The notes: generated by a model not told the origin, from the sequence alone. Shown: positions 17,502-27,433, numbered from the stretch's first letter. The stretch: DNA of 64,000 bases from JAOTWJ01 sp036398175 (GCA_036398175.1 DASWHL010000115.1:1-64000); one strand, 5' to 3'. Made by a program: numbers and translations.

Positions 17502-18443
17502 TCAGAAGTGCTTCCGCAGATCCATCCCCGCGTACAGCGAGGCCACCTGTTCGGCGTATCCGTTGAACGGGAGGGTCTTGCGACGGCGGAACTCGCCGAT
17601 CCGCCGCTCCGTGGCCTGACTCCAGCGCGGGTGATCCACGTCGGGGTTCACGTTGGCGTAGAACCCGTACTCGTTGGGCGCCGAGATCTGCCAGGTGTTG
17701 CGGGGCTGGTCGCGCAGCAGCCGGATCCGCACGATGGACTTGATCCCTTTGAACCCATACTTCCACGGCACGACGAGCCGGATGGGCGCGCCGTTCTGCG
17801 GGAGGAGCGTCCGGCCGTACAGTCCGACACTCAGCAGGGTGAGCGGATGCATGGCCTCGTCCATCCGGAGCCCCTCCACGTACGGCCAGTCCAGCACGCG
17901 GCGCCGCTGGCCGGGAAACTGCACCGGATCGAGCAGCGTGGTGAACTCCACGTACCGGGCCTGCGCGGTGGGCTCGACCCGCTTCAACAGGTCGCCCAGC
18001 CGGAAGCCCCACCACGGAATGACCATGGACCACGCTTCCACGCACCGCATGCGGTACACGTGCTCCGCGGGCGGAAACAGCCGGATCAGCTCGTCCACGT
18101 CGTACACGCCCGGCTTGGCCATCTCGCCTTCGATGGCCACCGTCCACGGCCGCGGTTTGAGCGTGCCGCCGAGCTTGTGGGGATCGGCCTTGTCGGTGCC
18201 GAACTCGTAGAAATTGTTGTACGTGGTCACGTCCTTGAACGGCGTCAGCTCGTCCTGGGCGCCGGACACGCCGGCGACGTCCGCCCGGGCGCCAGGCCGT
18301 CCGCACGCGGCGAGCAGCCCCGGCGACAGCGCTCCGGCCGCCAGGGCCCCGGCCGTGGCCCGGATGAACTCGCGGCGGTTCCGGTAGAGCCCTTCATGGG
18401 TGATCTCGCTGGACGAAATATCCGGTGGACGACGGATCAGCAT
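17502..18443 (-). CDS. msrP: MsrP, molybdopterin methionine sulfoxide reductase
   Basis: The 313-residue product has a twin-arginine signal (NRREFIRATAGALAAGAL), so the folded molybdoenzyme is exported by Tat. The sulfite-oxidase-type fold is recognised by TTYNNFYEFG, MRCVEAWSMVIPWWG (Cys is the expected molybdenum ligand), GAPIRLVVPWKYGFKGIKSI and PFNGYAEQVASLY near the C-terminus. MsrP repairs oxidised methionines in periplasmic proteins. A lipobox-like AAC lies just after the Tat core (LLAACG), so the mature form might be lipid-anchored. It forms an operon with msrQ. Confidence 0.92.
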   Translation of the reverse strand: MLIRRPPDISSSEITHEGLYRNRREFIRATAGALAAGALSPGLLAACGRPGARADVAGVSGAQDELTPFKDVTTYNNFYEFGTDKADPHKLGGTLKPRPWTVAIEGEMAKPGVYDVDELIRLFPPAEHVYRMRCVEAWSMVIPWWGFRLGDLLKRVEPTAQARYVEFTTLLDPVQFPGQRRRVLDWPYVEGLRMDEAMHPLTLLSVGLYGRTLLPQNGAPIRLVVPWKYGFKGIKSIVRIRLLRDQPRNTWQISAPNEYGFYANVNPDVDHPRWSQATERRIGEFRRRKTLPFNGYAEQVASLYAGMDLRKHF

Positions 18444-18541
18444 CGTATGAGCTTCCGCTGGGCTGGGGTCACTCCCTTAACACGCTCCCCCCCGCCGGTG
18501 TTCCCCTGGGTGGGGGCGCGCCAACGCCCGAGCACGGCCGT

Positions 18542-21500
18542 TCACGCGAGGCGCAACACGAGCCGCACCGTGGTGCCGTTGCCGGGCGTGCTCTCCACGG
18601 AAATGCGCCCACCCCACGACTCCACCAGGCGCCGGCAGATGGCGAGCCCGAGACCGGCCCCGCTGGTGGTGGTCGAGAACTGCGGATCGAGCACCCGCGG
18701 CAGATCGTCGGCCGGGATGCCGGGACCGTCGTCTTCCACCGCGATGCCGGCCTCGGTCCCGTCGGTGAGCCGGATGGTGACGTTGATGGCGCCCGCCGCG
18801 CGCGCGTTCTCGATGAGGTTGATCAGGACTTCCTTCAGCTCGTCCCGCCGCGTGAAGACCATCACCTGCCCCGGAGCGGTGACCGCCACGCGTCCCTGCT
18901 CGCCCAGCGCGTAGAGCGCCGCCGTGTCCTGGGCCACCGCCGCCGCGTCCACCCGGGCGAGCGGCTCCTGGCCCGCGGGCGGCGCCCCGAACCGCGAAAA
19001 GGCCCGGGCCACCGCGTCGAGCCGTTCGATCTCCGCCAGGATCTGCCGGCTCGTGTGGTCGAGCACCTCGCCGAAGTCCTGGCGCGGGGCCTCGTAGGCC
19101 CGCCGCAGGTGCTGGACGCCCAGGCGGATGGGCGTGAGCGGATTCTTGATTTCGTGGGCGATCTGCCGGGCCAGCTCGCCCCAGGCCAGCACGCGCACCA
19201 CCCGCGAGAGGTCCGACACGTCGTCCAGTGCCACCACCCAGCCCCGCGCGGCGCCCACGAGCGGCGCCACCTGCGCGCGGATCTGGCGGTCGTCAATGGC
19301 GAACTCCCGCGGCTCCGGGTCGTCGGCCCCCCGACTCACTGCCGCCACCCATTCCCAGAGCGGCGCCCAGGCCGGTGGGCTGACCTGCTCCAGCACGTCG
19401 CCGGCGTGGAGGATCACGCCGAGCAGCTCCTCGGCGCGCGGGTTCGAGGTCACGATCCGCCACGATTCGTCCAGGGCCACGACCCCGGTGGCCACGTTCC
19501 GCAACACGGCCGCGGTGCGCTGCCGGGCAGCCTCCAGCGCCGCCTGCGACTTGCGCACGTCGGCGGCCATCCGCTCGAACGCCTCCATCACCGGCGCGAA
19601 CTCTCCCGGCGCGTCCGGCGGGAACGGGGTGGGCAGCTCGCCGCGCCCCACCTGTTCGGCCGCGCGCTGGAGCGCCTGAACGGGTGTGGCCAGCGCCCGC
19701 GCGGCGACCGCCGCGAGCCCCATCGCGGCCACCAGGCCGCCCAGTGTCACCACGAGGAGCCCGAAGATGAGATCCCGCTCGTTGCGGAGCGTGGCCGGGT
19801 CCTCGAGCAGCCGCGGCACCGCGAGCACCAGCTCTGTGGGGCCGCCGATCTCCAGCTCCCGGTACGCGACGCGCGTGGGCCGCCCGGCAACCCGCTGGTC
19901 CGCCGCCGTCTCCAGGTCGCCGCGCATCTCCAGCGCCCGGACCACGTCGGGCCCGAGGTACCAATCCACGACGCCCAATTCGGCCAGGATCGGGGCGCTC
20001 GCTCCCCGCAGCTCGGCGCCGGCGTACAGCAGCATCTCGGCGTCCACGCGGCCCGCCAGCGCCCGCAGCGAATCGGGCTCGCCGGCGCCGCCGGCCAGCG
20101 CCCGGGCGTCGCCCGCGGCCTCCGCCAGGATCTGTCGTGTCGCGACGTCCCGCGAGCGGCGCGCCTCATCCTGGAGGCGCGTCGCCACCCAGCCGGCAAA
20201 CGCCACGGTGGGGACGATGAAGAACACCGCAAAGGCCACCGCCAGGCGGCGGCGGTACGATCGCCGGCCGAGCAGCCCCGCGCCCGCGGTGGCCAGGACG
20301 GATCGTCCCATGACGTGCTCGCCGAGGGCCCACAGCAGCGCCACCGCCAGGATATCCAGCACGATCACGAGCGTGCCGCGGAGCAGCAGGCTGCCCGGCA
20401 TGCCCAGGGGCACCTCCGCCACGATGCGGCGCGTGGAGGCCCCCAGCGCGGCCCGTACCTCTCCGCGCGCCACCCACCCGTCCCGCCGCCACCGCATCGG
20501 GTCCGATGGTGCCCCGGCCAACGGCGGGCCGACGGTCAGCACGTACGGATTCGGCAGCACCCGCTCCCCACGCAGGAACCGGGCGACCCGAACGGGCCGG
20601 ATCAGACGCGTCCGCGGACCGAGGCCCACGGTGAGGACCTGTCCGTTCCGCATCGGCACCGCGAGGACGTAGTGGACGTCAGACGCGGCGCTCCCGCCCT
20701 CGACCACCACGATGCCAAAGGCGCCGGCCTCGAGCGCCACCCCGCGCACCAGCCCGGGCGTCAGGTTGGACAGCTCGGCCAGGGCCAGGCGAACCCGCTC
20801 CGTTCCGGTGGAATCCCAGATGCCGAGCACGGCCGGGTAGCGGTCCGCCTCGAGCGGCGACCGATGCCATCGCTGGTACAGCTCGGCCGCGGTGCGCGGC
20901 GGCGTGCCCCGCTCCACGGATCCGCCGAACCGCTCGAGCAGCCCCAGCGCGATGGGGTCACTCCCCTGCCGCACGGCGGCGGCGTCCCGGTCCGCTTGGA
21001 GGACCCGGCCGTCGGCGGCCGCTCCCCACGCGAGGGCCGCCGCATACGTTCCCGCGACCACCGCCACGAGGGCCACGGTGGCGAGCCGGCGAGCGGGCAG
21101 GACGGCCAGCGCAAAGACGGGCACACAGAGCAGCGCGTGCCACGCCGGCCACCCCTGCGCGGGCGCCCAGATGCCAAGCGCCAGCGCCGCGAGCGCGACG
21201 CTCCCCACCACGCCGGCCGCCGCGGTCCACGGCGTCCCGCGCGGCGCGCCACCCACCCGGGCGAGCCCGGCGGCCGTGAGAAGCACCGCGGCTCCCGCCG
21301 CCGCCAGCGTCAACTGCCACACGAGCCAGAGCTGGGGATCCGCCCCCTCGATGGGTGGGGTAATGCCCGTGGCCAGGCGCCGCAGCACGAAGGGAGCGCC
21401 GGCAACCAGCCCGGCGGCCGCGCCCAGCGCCCAGCGGTACCTCCACGGGCGCTCCCAGATCCCCACGATGGCGAGGATCACGAGCACCGCCGTGACGATC

Positions 21501-22549
21501 AGGGCGCCGCCCGACGCGGAGAAGGGGCCGAGGAGATCGGCATAGTACGAGGCCGGCGAGAAGAGGCGGCCGAGTGGCAGCCCGCGCCCGACGCCGGCAA
21601 ACACCAGCACCGCGCCCAGGCCGGCGACGCCCAGCGCGCGTCCTCCGATTCCGCCGAGGATGATGGGGAGCACCAGGAGGACCACCACCGCCCCCGCCAC
21701 GCGGGCCGTGCCGGCATCGAGCAGCCGCCGCCGATAGGTGCTCTGCGTGGGTGGCACCAGGCGGACGCTGAACAGCGTGTCCGGCACGGCGTCCACGGAC
21801 GAACACCCGGGCACGCAGTAATCGAAGACGTCCTCGAGCTGCGGGCCGCCGCCCGGGGGAAATACCTCGAGGCGGACCCCCGAGACACGGGCGAACTGCT
21901 CGGCCAGCGCGCGGCCCGCGTCCGGCACGACGCTGTCGGCGGCCAGCAGGATGTGACCGACGGCTCGGCGGCCGGCCGTGCCCTGGCGACCGGCGGAAAG
22001 CATGGCGTAGAATGGGGTAATGCGCACTTCGAGCCCTACGGCGCCGGATGCGGGCATGCGATGGCGCCCCCCCCAGGCCCACGGGCGGCCGGCCGAGTCG
22101 AACACCATCACCCCCCGCTCGGCTCCCCGTCCCGTCGTCGCGTCGGCCAGACCGGTAAACGCCGCCTCCCGGTCGAGCGCGGCGGCCGCGATGCCGGCCT
22201 GGGCCAGCGTTCGGACGTCGGCGACCGCGCGCGCCAGCTCCGATTCGAGCCGGCGGCCGGCCGCGGCTACCAGGCGCCACCGGACCCCGACGCTGTCCAG
22301 GTCCCACCGGGTCTCCGCCTCGGACACCCGGGCCGAGGTGCGCAGCGCCACGCCCACGCCGAACAGCACCGTCGCCCCGATGGCAAGGCCGGCCACCGGC
22401 CGCGTGCGGGCGGCCAGCACGGCGGCCACCACCCCCGCCGCGAGCCCGACCACGGCCATCGCGATGTGGGGACTTCGCAGCCAGCCCGCGAGTGCCGCGG
22501 CGGTGACGACCGCGGCCACCTCCCAATGAGCGACGCGTCCTCTCAGCAC
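18542..22549 (-). CDS. Very large NtrY-like membrane sensor histidine kinase
   Basis: The frame encodes about 1335 residues from a GTG at 22549; a GTG at 22519 is an alternative, and the true start is uncertain. The N-terminal ~780 residues have two groups of hydrophobic helices framing extracytoplasmic regions, one with a CVPGCSS cysteine pair. A second sensor domain and HAMP-like segment (about 1000) lead to a PAS domain. HisKA follows with QIAHEIKNPLTPIRLGVQHL (His1132), then HATPase_c with N box LINLIENARAAG, G1 EDDGPGIP and G2 GAGLGLAICR. HEIKNPLTPI is the NtrY signature. The typical length is 700-750, so the N-terminus is unusually long. No response regulator gene is adjacent. Confidence 0.85.
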   Translation of the reverse strand: MLRGRVAHWEVAAVVTAAALAGWLRSPHIAMAVVGLAAGVVAAVLAARTRPVAGLAIGATVLFGVGVALRTSARVSEAETRWDLDSVGVRWRLVAAAGRRLESELARAVADVRTLAQAGIAAAALDREAAFTGLADATTGRGAERGVMVFDSAGRPWAWGGRHRMPASGAVGLEVRITPFYAMLSAGRQGTAGRRAVGHILLAADSVVPDAGRALAEQFARVSGVRLEVFPPGGGPQLEDVFDYCVPGCSSVDAVPDTLFSVRLVPPTQSTYRRRLLDAGTARVAGAVVVLLVLPIILGGIGGRALGVAGLGAVLVFAGVGRGLPLGRLFSPASYYADLLGPFSASGGALIVTAVLVILAIVGIWERPWRYRWALGAAAGLVAGAPFVLRRLATGITPPIEGADPQLWLVWQLTLAAAGAAVLLTAAGLARVGGAPRGTPWTAAAGVVGSVALAALALGIWAPAQGWPAWHALLCVPVFALAVLPARRLATVALVAVVAGTYAAALAWGAAADGRVLQADRDAAAVRQGSDPIALGLLERFGGSVERGTPPRTAAELYQRWHRSPLEADRYPAVLGIWDSTGTERVRLALAELSNLTPGLVRGVALEAGAFGIVVVEGGSAASDVHYVLAVPMRNGQVLTVGLGPRTRLIRPVRVARFLRGERVLPNPYVLTVGPPLAGAPSDPMRWRRDGWVARGEVRAALGASTRRIVAEVPLGMPGSLLLRGTLVIVLDILAVALLWALGEHVMGRSVLATAGAGLLGRRSYRRRLAVAFAVFFIVPTVAFAGWVATRLQDEARRSRDVATRQILAEAAGDARALAGGAGEPDSLRALAGRVDAEMLLYAGAELRGASAPILAELGVVDWYLGPDVVRALEMRGDLETAADQRVAGRPTRVAYRELEIGGPTELVLAVPRLLEDPATLRNERDLIFGLLVVTLGGLVAAMGLAAVAARALATPVQALQRAAEQVGRGELPTPFPPDAPGEFAPVMEAFERMAADVRKSQAALEAARQRTAAVLRNVATGVVALDESWRIVTSNPRAEELLGVILHAGDVLEQVSPPAWAPLWEWVAAVSRGADDPEPREFAIDDRQIRAQVAPLVGAARGWVVALDDVSDLSRVVRVLAWGELARQIAHEIKNPLTPIRLGVQHLRRAYEAPRQDFGEVLDHTSRQILAEIERLDAVARAFSRFGAPPAGQEPLARVDAAAVAQDTAALYALGEQGRVAVTAPGQVMVFTRRDELKEVLINLIENARAAGAINVTIRLTDGTEAGIAVEDDGPGIPADDLPRVLDPQFSTTTSGAGLGLAICRRLVESWGGRISVESTPGNGTTVRLVLRLA

Positions 22550-23278
22550 GGCCCCCTGCGTCTCAAGTACCTGCGCCCGCGCCAGGTGCGGGACGTCCTG
22601 TCCCGGGATCCCCGCCTGATCGTGCCGGTCGGGACGACCGAGCAGCACGGGCCCCACCTGCCGATCGGCGCCGACACGATTCTGATCGAGCGGCTGGCGG
22701 ACGACCTTTCGGCGGAGTTCCGCGTGCTGCGGGCTCCGACCGTGGAATATGGCGTCAACGCCTACACGCGCGCCCCCTACCCCGGCAATGCCGCCGTCCG
22801 CCGCAAGACGCTGCACCGGTTCATGAACGACCTGGTGGGCTCCTGGGAGGACGGCGGGGTCGAGGAGTTCATCATCCTCACGGCGCACGGCCACGATCCC
22901 CACCAGGAAGCGCTCAGCACGCTGCGGACCCAGCACGCCACGATCCGGACCGTGGACATCTTTGCGGTCCGCTTCGAAGGCGAGCACGCGGAGCAACCCA
23001 TCCACGGGGGGGAGCTGGACACGTCCCTGATGCTGCACGTGGATGGCGGCCTCGTGAACCTGGCGGCGGCCGAGGACTATGTTCCCCCGCCGTCACGGAC
23101 CCGAGCCTGGCGGCTCCTGGCCCGGCGCAGCATTCCTCCGGAGGGCCCCGGGTCCATGGGGCGACCGAGCCGCTCGACCGCCGAGGCGGGGGAACGGCTC
23201 TACGAGTTCATCTACGAGCGGATCGCGTCGCGCGTGTTCGGGCGCCCGGCCCGCCAGCTCGCCACCCCGAGGATCTGA
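22526..23278 (+). CDS. Creatininase-family amidohydrolase
   Basis: The ATG at 22526 gives 250 residues with creatininase-family metal-binding motifs: VPVGTTEQHGPHLPIGADT (Glu and His ligands) near 30-48, TAHGHD near 115 and HGGELDTSLML near 155, as in creatinine amidohydrolase and MftE. The motif set supports an active binuclear metal site. Frequent annotations such as creatininase are generic; no creatine or mycofactocin genes occur nearby. Its start region overlaps the 5' end of the divergent kinase gene by about 24 bases if the longer kinase start is right. Confidence 0.85.
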   Translation: MSDASSQHGPLRLKYLRPRQVRDVLSRDPRLIVPVGTTEQHGPHLPIGADTILIERLADDLSAEFRVLRAPTVEYGVNAYTRAPYPGNAAVRRKTLHRFMNDLVGSWEDGGVEEFIILTAHGHDPHQEALSTLRTQHATIRTVDIFAVRFEGEHAEQPIHGGELDTSLMLHVDGGLVNLAAAEDYVPPPSRTRAWRLLARRSIPPEGPGSMGRPSRSTAEAGERLYEFIYERIASRVFGRPARQLATPRI

Positions 23279-23280
23279 CC

Positions 23281-23853
23281 ATGCGCGCTCTGCTGCCCCT
23301 TGCCTGTCTGTTCGCCGCGGCCCCGCTCGCCGCGCAGCGCCCCGCCAGCGACAGCGCCCGCCTCGTCGTCATGCAGGCGGGCAACCCGGTGGGCACCGAG
23401 GACTTCGCCTTCCGCTCCGGCGGCGAAGGCGCGGCCCTGAGCTTCGTGGCCACCACGAACGGCGGCGCCGACCCGCTGCGGGTGGCCGTGACGACCGGCC
23501 CCCGACGGATCACCGTCCGGGTGGCCTCGGGCGCCGGCGAGGCCGCCCGCGAGTATCCCGGTGGGCAGCCGGCGGTGGTGGCCGACGAGCGGGTGCTGTC
23601 GCTCTACGCCCTGCTGGCCCATGTGGATCCGGGTCCGGTCACCGTGTTCGGCCCGCCGCCTGGCGGGCGCCGGGCCGGCACGGTCGAGGACGGGGGGACC
23701 GAGGTCCCGCCGGGTGGGGGCCCCACGCTGCGGCGCCTCATCCTCCGCTCCGGCGAGGACATCGCCCGCGTCTGGCTGGACGGCGGCGGTCGCCTGATGC
23801 GGGTCGAAATCCCCAGCCGCGGCCTGACGGCGGAGCGCGTCACCCGACCCTGA
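23281..23853 (+). CDS. Small secreted protein of unknown function
   Basis: The 190-residue product begins two bases after the previous stop and has a clear signal peptide (RALLPLACLFAAAPLAAQ). The mature part is beta-rich with no cysteines. It resembles outer-envelope periplasmic proteins that describe a lipid-binding or TolB-adjacent fold only loosely, so no family is claimed. Operon placement with the creatininase gene suggests joint expression. A perfect palindrome at 23862-23883 follows. Confidence 0.65.
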   Translation: MRALLPLACLFAAAPLAAQRPASDSARLVVMQAGNPVGTEDFAFRSGGEGAALSFVATTNGGADPLRVAVTTGPRRITVRVASGAGEAAREYPGGQPAVVADERVLSLYALLAHVDPGPVTVFGPPPGGRRAGTVEDGGTEVPPGGGPTLRRLILRSGEDIARVWLDGGGRLMRVEIPSRGLTAERVTRP

Positions 23854-23861
23854 CCCGGTGC

Positions 23862-23883
23862 GGGACGCCCGCGCGGGCGTCCC
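23862..23883. terminator. Perfect 22-base palindrome, probable terminator
   Basis: Arms GGGACGCCCG and CGGGCGTCCC flank a central CG, giving a 10-base GC-rich stem eight bases after the stop at 23853 and before the TolC-operon start. A short CTTTCC follows rather than a long T-tract. Confidence 0.5.
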
Positions 23884-23959
23884 AGGCTGAAACTTTCCCC
23901 CGGGTGCCGCGTACGATCACGCGACCGCAGCCCAGTCACGTCATCCGCAGGGGAAGCTC

Positions 23960-25450
23960 ATGCGTGCGTTCACGTTGCCGATCATCCTCCTCGGGAGCCT
24001 GGCCGGCCCCGCCGTGGCCCAGCGCCCGGTGTTGCCGTCCGTCCCCCAGTCGCTCACCCTCGACGAGGCCGTGGACCTAGCGCTCCGGTACAACCGGACG
24101 TACCGGCAGGTCGCGAATGACCGGTCGGCGGCCAGCTGGGGTGTGCGGAACGCCTATAGCCAACTGTTCCTGCCCTCGGTGTCCGCCGGCTTCGGGTTCG
24201 GCTACCGCGGGGCCGGTTCGCAGGTGTTCGCGGCGAGCACCTTTGCCCAGGAATCCGGCACCATCGGCTCCGACTACAACGTGAGTCTCAACTGGCAGTT
24301 GTCGGGGGCCACGCTGACCCAGACGGGCCTGGCCAAGGCGCAGCAGCGGGCCACGCTCTCCCAGATCGAGGGAGCCGAGGTCAACCTGCGAGCGGTGGTG
24401 CAGCAGCAGTACCTGGCCGCCCTCCAGGCCGAGGCGCAGGTGCGGATCGTCCAGATCCAGGTGACGCGGAACGACGAGTTCCTCCGGCTGGCCCAGGCCC
24501 GGTTCCAGGTGGGACAGGCCACGATGCTCGACGTGCGCCAGGCGGAGGTGGCCAAGGGACAGGCGGATGTCGCCCTGCTTCAGGCGCGCCAGACCGTCCT
24601 GGTCGAGAAACTGCGGCTGTTCCATCAGGTGGGGCTGCCCGCCCCCGAGGATCCTAACGTGGTGACGCTCCCGGACACCTTCCCGGTGACCGAGCCCACC
24701 TGGGCGCTCACCGAGCTGCTCCGGGCGGCCGACGCGGGCAACCCCGACGTCGCCGCGCTGGATGCGCAGGCGGCGGCGGCGCGCTCGAATGCCAAGTCGG
24801 CCAAGGCCCAATGGCTGCCGACGCTCAACTTCTCGGCCGGCTGGTCGGGCTACACGCAGCAGTTCACCAACTCCAACTACCTGATCGCGAGCGCGCAGAA
24901 CCAGCTCGACGACGCCCGTCTCGAATGCGACTACGCCAATGGGAACTGGCTGAACGATGGCGGGGCCGCGCTGCCGTGTCAGGCCCTGACGCTCTCTCCC
25001 GACGATGAGCAGGCGATCATCGCCGGAAACAACGTCTTCCCCTTCGACTTTACCAGCCAGCCGTTTTCGGCCCGGGTCTCGCTATCGCTGCCCATCTTCA
25101 CGCAGTTCGGCCGGGAGGCCCGGATCTCCGAGGCGTCCCAGCTGGCGGACGACGCGCGGGAGCGGGCGGAAGACCAGCGGCTGATCGTCCGGACCAACGT
25201 CAGTCAGGCGTACTACGGCCTCGTGGCGGCGTACCAGTCCATCGGGATTCAGGAGACCAGCCGGGTGGCGGCGCAGGAGCAGCTGCGGCTCGCCACCGAG
25301 CGGTATCGCGTGGGATCGGGTACGTTCTTCGAGTTGCTCGACGCCCAGGTAGCGGAACAGCGGGCGGAAGCGGACTACATCAACGCGATCTACGCATATC
25401 ACCGGACGATTGCATCGCTGGAAGCGGCGGTCGGTCGCTCCCTGCGCTGA
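23960..25450 (+). CDS. TolC-family outer membrane efflux protein
   Basis: The 496-residue protein has a signal peptide (to about AVAQ, residue 20) and two OEP domains of alternating long helices: SLTLDEAVDLALRYNRTYRQ opens the first, and a second repeat from about 280 ends with TFFELLDAQVAEQRAEADYI...SLEAAVGRSL. It should form the trimeric outer-membrane channel of a tripartite exporter. GGGGAAG lies before the ATG. An insertion near 300-350 containing two Cys (CDYANG, LPCQAL) could form an extracellular disulfide loop. It leads an operon with the adaptor, ATPase and permeases. Confidence 0.9.
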   Translation: MRAFTLPIILLGSLAGPAVAQRPVLPSVPQSLTLDEAVDLALRYNRTYRQVANDRSAASWGVRNAYSQLFLPSVSAGFGFGYRGAGSQVFAASTFAQESGTIGSDYNVSLNWQLSGATLTQTGLAKAQQRATLSQIEGAEVNLRAVVQQQYLAALQAEAQVRIVQIQVTRNDEFLRLAQARFQVGQATMLDVRQAEVAKGQADVALLQARQTVLVEKLRLFHQVGLPAPEDPNVVTLPDTFPVTEPTWALTELLRAADAGNPDVAALDAQAAAARSNAKSAKAQWLPTLNFSAGWSGYTQQFTNSNYLIASAQNQLDDARLECDYANGNWLNDGGAALPCQALTLSPDDEQAIIAGNNVFPFDFTSQPFSARVSLSLPIFTQFGREARISEASQLADDARERAEDQRLIVRTNVSQAYYGLVAAYQSIGIQETSRVAAQEQLRLATERYRVGSGTFFELLDAQVAEQRAEADYINAIYAYHRTIASLEAAVGRSLR

Positions 25451-25478
25451 GCATACTGGAGAGGAAGCGCCTACACCC

Positions 25479-26729
25479 ATGAAACGGAAACGACTCATCA
25501 TCGGCGGGCTGATCGTCGCGGTCGTGGGCATCGGGGGCATCGCGGCCCTGTGGGGCCGCGGTGACAAGGGCGTCGAAGTGCGTCTCGAAGAAGCCACGTC
25601 GCGGACCCTCGTCGCCACCGTTACGGCCAGCGGGAAGATCCAGCCGATGACCAAGGTGGACGTGAGCTCCGACATCACGGGCCGGATCATCGAGCTGCTC
25701 GTGCGCGAAGGCGACATGGTCAAGAAGGGCGATCTGCTGCTGCGGATCGAGCCGTCCACGTTCGAGGCCGCCGTGGCCCGGGCCGAGGCGGGGCTCGCGT
25801 CCGCCCAGGCGGCGGCCGTGCAGTCGGAGGCCAACCGCACCCAGGCGGAACGCGCGGCCCAACGGGCACGCGAGCTGCGGGCGCAAAACCCCAACCTGGT
25901 TTCGGACGAGCAGCTGGAGCAGGCGGAGACGTCGTTCCGCGTGGCCGAGGCCGTCGCGGTATCCGCCGATCGGCAGGTGGACCAGGCGCGGGCCTTCCTT
26001 CAGGAAGCCCGCGACCAGCTGGCAAAGACCGTGCTGCGCGCGCCCATGGACGGCCAGATCACCCGGGTCGCCGTCGAGGAAGGTGAGGTGGCGGTGCCGG
26101 GGACGTTTTCCCGCGAGACCGGCCTCCTGATGACGGTGAGCGACCTCTCGGTCATCCAGGTCAACGTCCAGGTGGACGAGACCGACGTGGTGCGCCTGCA
26201 CCTCGGCGACTCGACGGCCGTGACCATTGACGCCTTCCCCGACACGTCGTTCACGGGCCGCGTGACCAAGGTCTCGCAGAGCTCGTCCCGTGTTACGGCC
26301 GTCGCGTCCACCGACCGGGCCGTGGATTACGACGTCGAGATCACGCTCGACAATCCGCCGCCGGACGTTCGGCCGGACCTCTCCGCGACCGCGAAGATCG
26401 TGACCGCGACGCGGGACAGCGCGCTCAGCATCCCGATCATCGCCCTCACCGTCCGGGAACACACGCCCATCTCGTCGGAGACGGCGCCGGCGGATACGAC
26501 CGACGGGAAGAAAGAAACGGAGGGCGTGTTCGTGGTGCGGGGCGGCGTCGCCCAGTTTCAGCCGGTCAAGGTCGGGATCGCGGGCGAGGAGCACTTCGAG
26601 GTGCTCACCGGCCTGGCGACCGGGGATTCCATCGTGGCCGGCCCGTATCAGGCCATTCGCGATCTCAAGGACAGCTCACGGGTGCGGCCCATGAGCGCGA
26701 CCACGCTGACGGCCGGGAGGCGCACATGA
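25479..26729 (+). CDS. MacA/HlyD-type periplasmic adaptor
   Basis: The ATG at 25479 gives 416 residues: an N-terminal membrane anchor (RLIIGGLIVAVVGIGGIAAL), a biotinyl-lipoyl-like half (VDVSSDITGRIIELLVREGDMVKKGDLL), an alpha-helical hairpin (about 90-180, Ala/Gln-rich coiled coil), the second lipoyl half (LRAPMDGQITRVAVEEGE) and beta-barrel/membrane-proximal domains. It bridges the inner-membrane MacB-like permeases and TolC. GAGAGGAAG precedes the ATG. The stop overlaps the ATPase start (ATGA). Confidence 0.9.
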   Translation: MKRKRLIIGGLIVAVVGIGGIAALWGRGDKGVEVRLEEATSRTLVATVTASGKIQPMTKVDVSSDITGRIIELLVREGDMVKKGDLLLRIEPSTFEAAVARAEAGLASAQAAAVQSEANRTQAERAAQRARELRAQNPNLVSDEQLEQAETSFRVAEAVAVSADRQVDQARAFLQEARDQLAKTVLRAPMDGQITRVAVEEGEVAVPGTFSRETGLLMTVSDLSVIQVNVQVDETDVVRLHLGDSTAVTIDAFPDTSFTGRVTKVSQSSSRVTAVASTDRAVDYDVEITLDNPPPDVRPDLSATAKIVTATRDSALSIPIIALTVREHTPISSETAPADTTDGKKETEGVFVVRGGVAQFQPVKVGIAGEEHFEVLTGLATGDSIVAGPYQAIRDLKDSSRVRPMSATTLTAGRRT

Positions 26730-27430
26730 GCGGGAGCGGGGTGGACATCATCCGGGTCCGGGGGCTGACCCGCGAGTACGTGATGGGGAGCGAGACGATC
26801 CAGGCCCTGCGCGGCGTGGATCTGGACATCCCGCGCAACGAATACCTCGCCATCATGGGCCCGTCCGGATCGGGCAAGTCCACGATGATGAACATGATCG
26901 GCTGCCTCGACACGCCCACCGCCGGCGAGTACTGGCTGAACGGGATCGAGGTGTCGCGCATGTCGGACGACGCGCTGGCGCGGGTGCGGAACCGGGAGAT
27001 CGGCTTCGTCTTTCAGACGTTCAACCTCCTGCCGCGCGCCTCCGCGCTCCACAACGTCGAGCTGCCGCTGATCTACGCCGGGGTGCGGGCGTCGGACCGG
27101 CGGGAGCGCGCCCGGCGGGCGCTCGAGCGGGTGGGCCTGGGTGACCGGATGCACCACAAGCCCAACGAGCTGTCGGGGGGCCAGCGCCAGCGGGTGGCCA
27201 TCGCGCGCGCGCTGGTGAACGACCCGAGCATCCTGCTGGCCGACGAGCCCACCGGCAACCTCGACTCGGTGACCAGCGCCGAGATCATGACGGTCTTCTC
27301 CGATCTGCACGGCCAGGGCCAGACCATCGTAATGGTGACGCACGAGGCCGACATCGCGGCGCACGCCCACCGGGTGGTGACCCTGCGGGACGGCCGGGTG
27401 GACAGCGACACGCTGCGGCGCGCGGCCTGA
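26726..27430 (+). CDS. ABC transporter ATPase, MacB/LolD class
   Basis: The 234-residue ATPase has Walker A GPSGSGKST (about 47-55), Q-loop FQTFNLLP, signature LSGGQRQRVAIARAL, Walker B ILLADEPTGNLDS and the switch His in VTHEADIAAHAHR. It belongs to the MacB/LolD/FtsE group that powers mechanotransmission permeases. It is the only ATPase among four FtsX-type permeases in this stretch (27434, 28675, 30943, 32191), so it may serve more than one permease pair. Confidence 0.93.
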   Translation: MSGSGVDIIRVRGLTREYVMGSETIQALRGVDLDIPRNEYLAIMGPSGSGKSTMMNMIGCLDTPTAGEYWLNGIEVSRMSDDALARVRNREIGFVFQTFNLLPRASALHNVELPLIYAGVRASDRRERARRALERVGLGDRMHHKPNELSGGQRQRVAIARALVNDPSILLADEPTGNLDSVTSAEIMTVFSDLHGQGQTIVMVTHEADIAAHAHRVVTLRDGRVDSDTLRRAA

Positions 27431-27433
27431 GTC

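Noticed and set aside
18425..22525. Very long plus-strand open frame opposite the histidine kinase
   Set aside because: It is the antisense of the kinase, composition is His/Arg/Gly-rich without motifs. Only the last 250 codons (from 22526) code for the creatininase protein.
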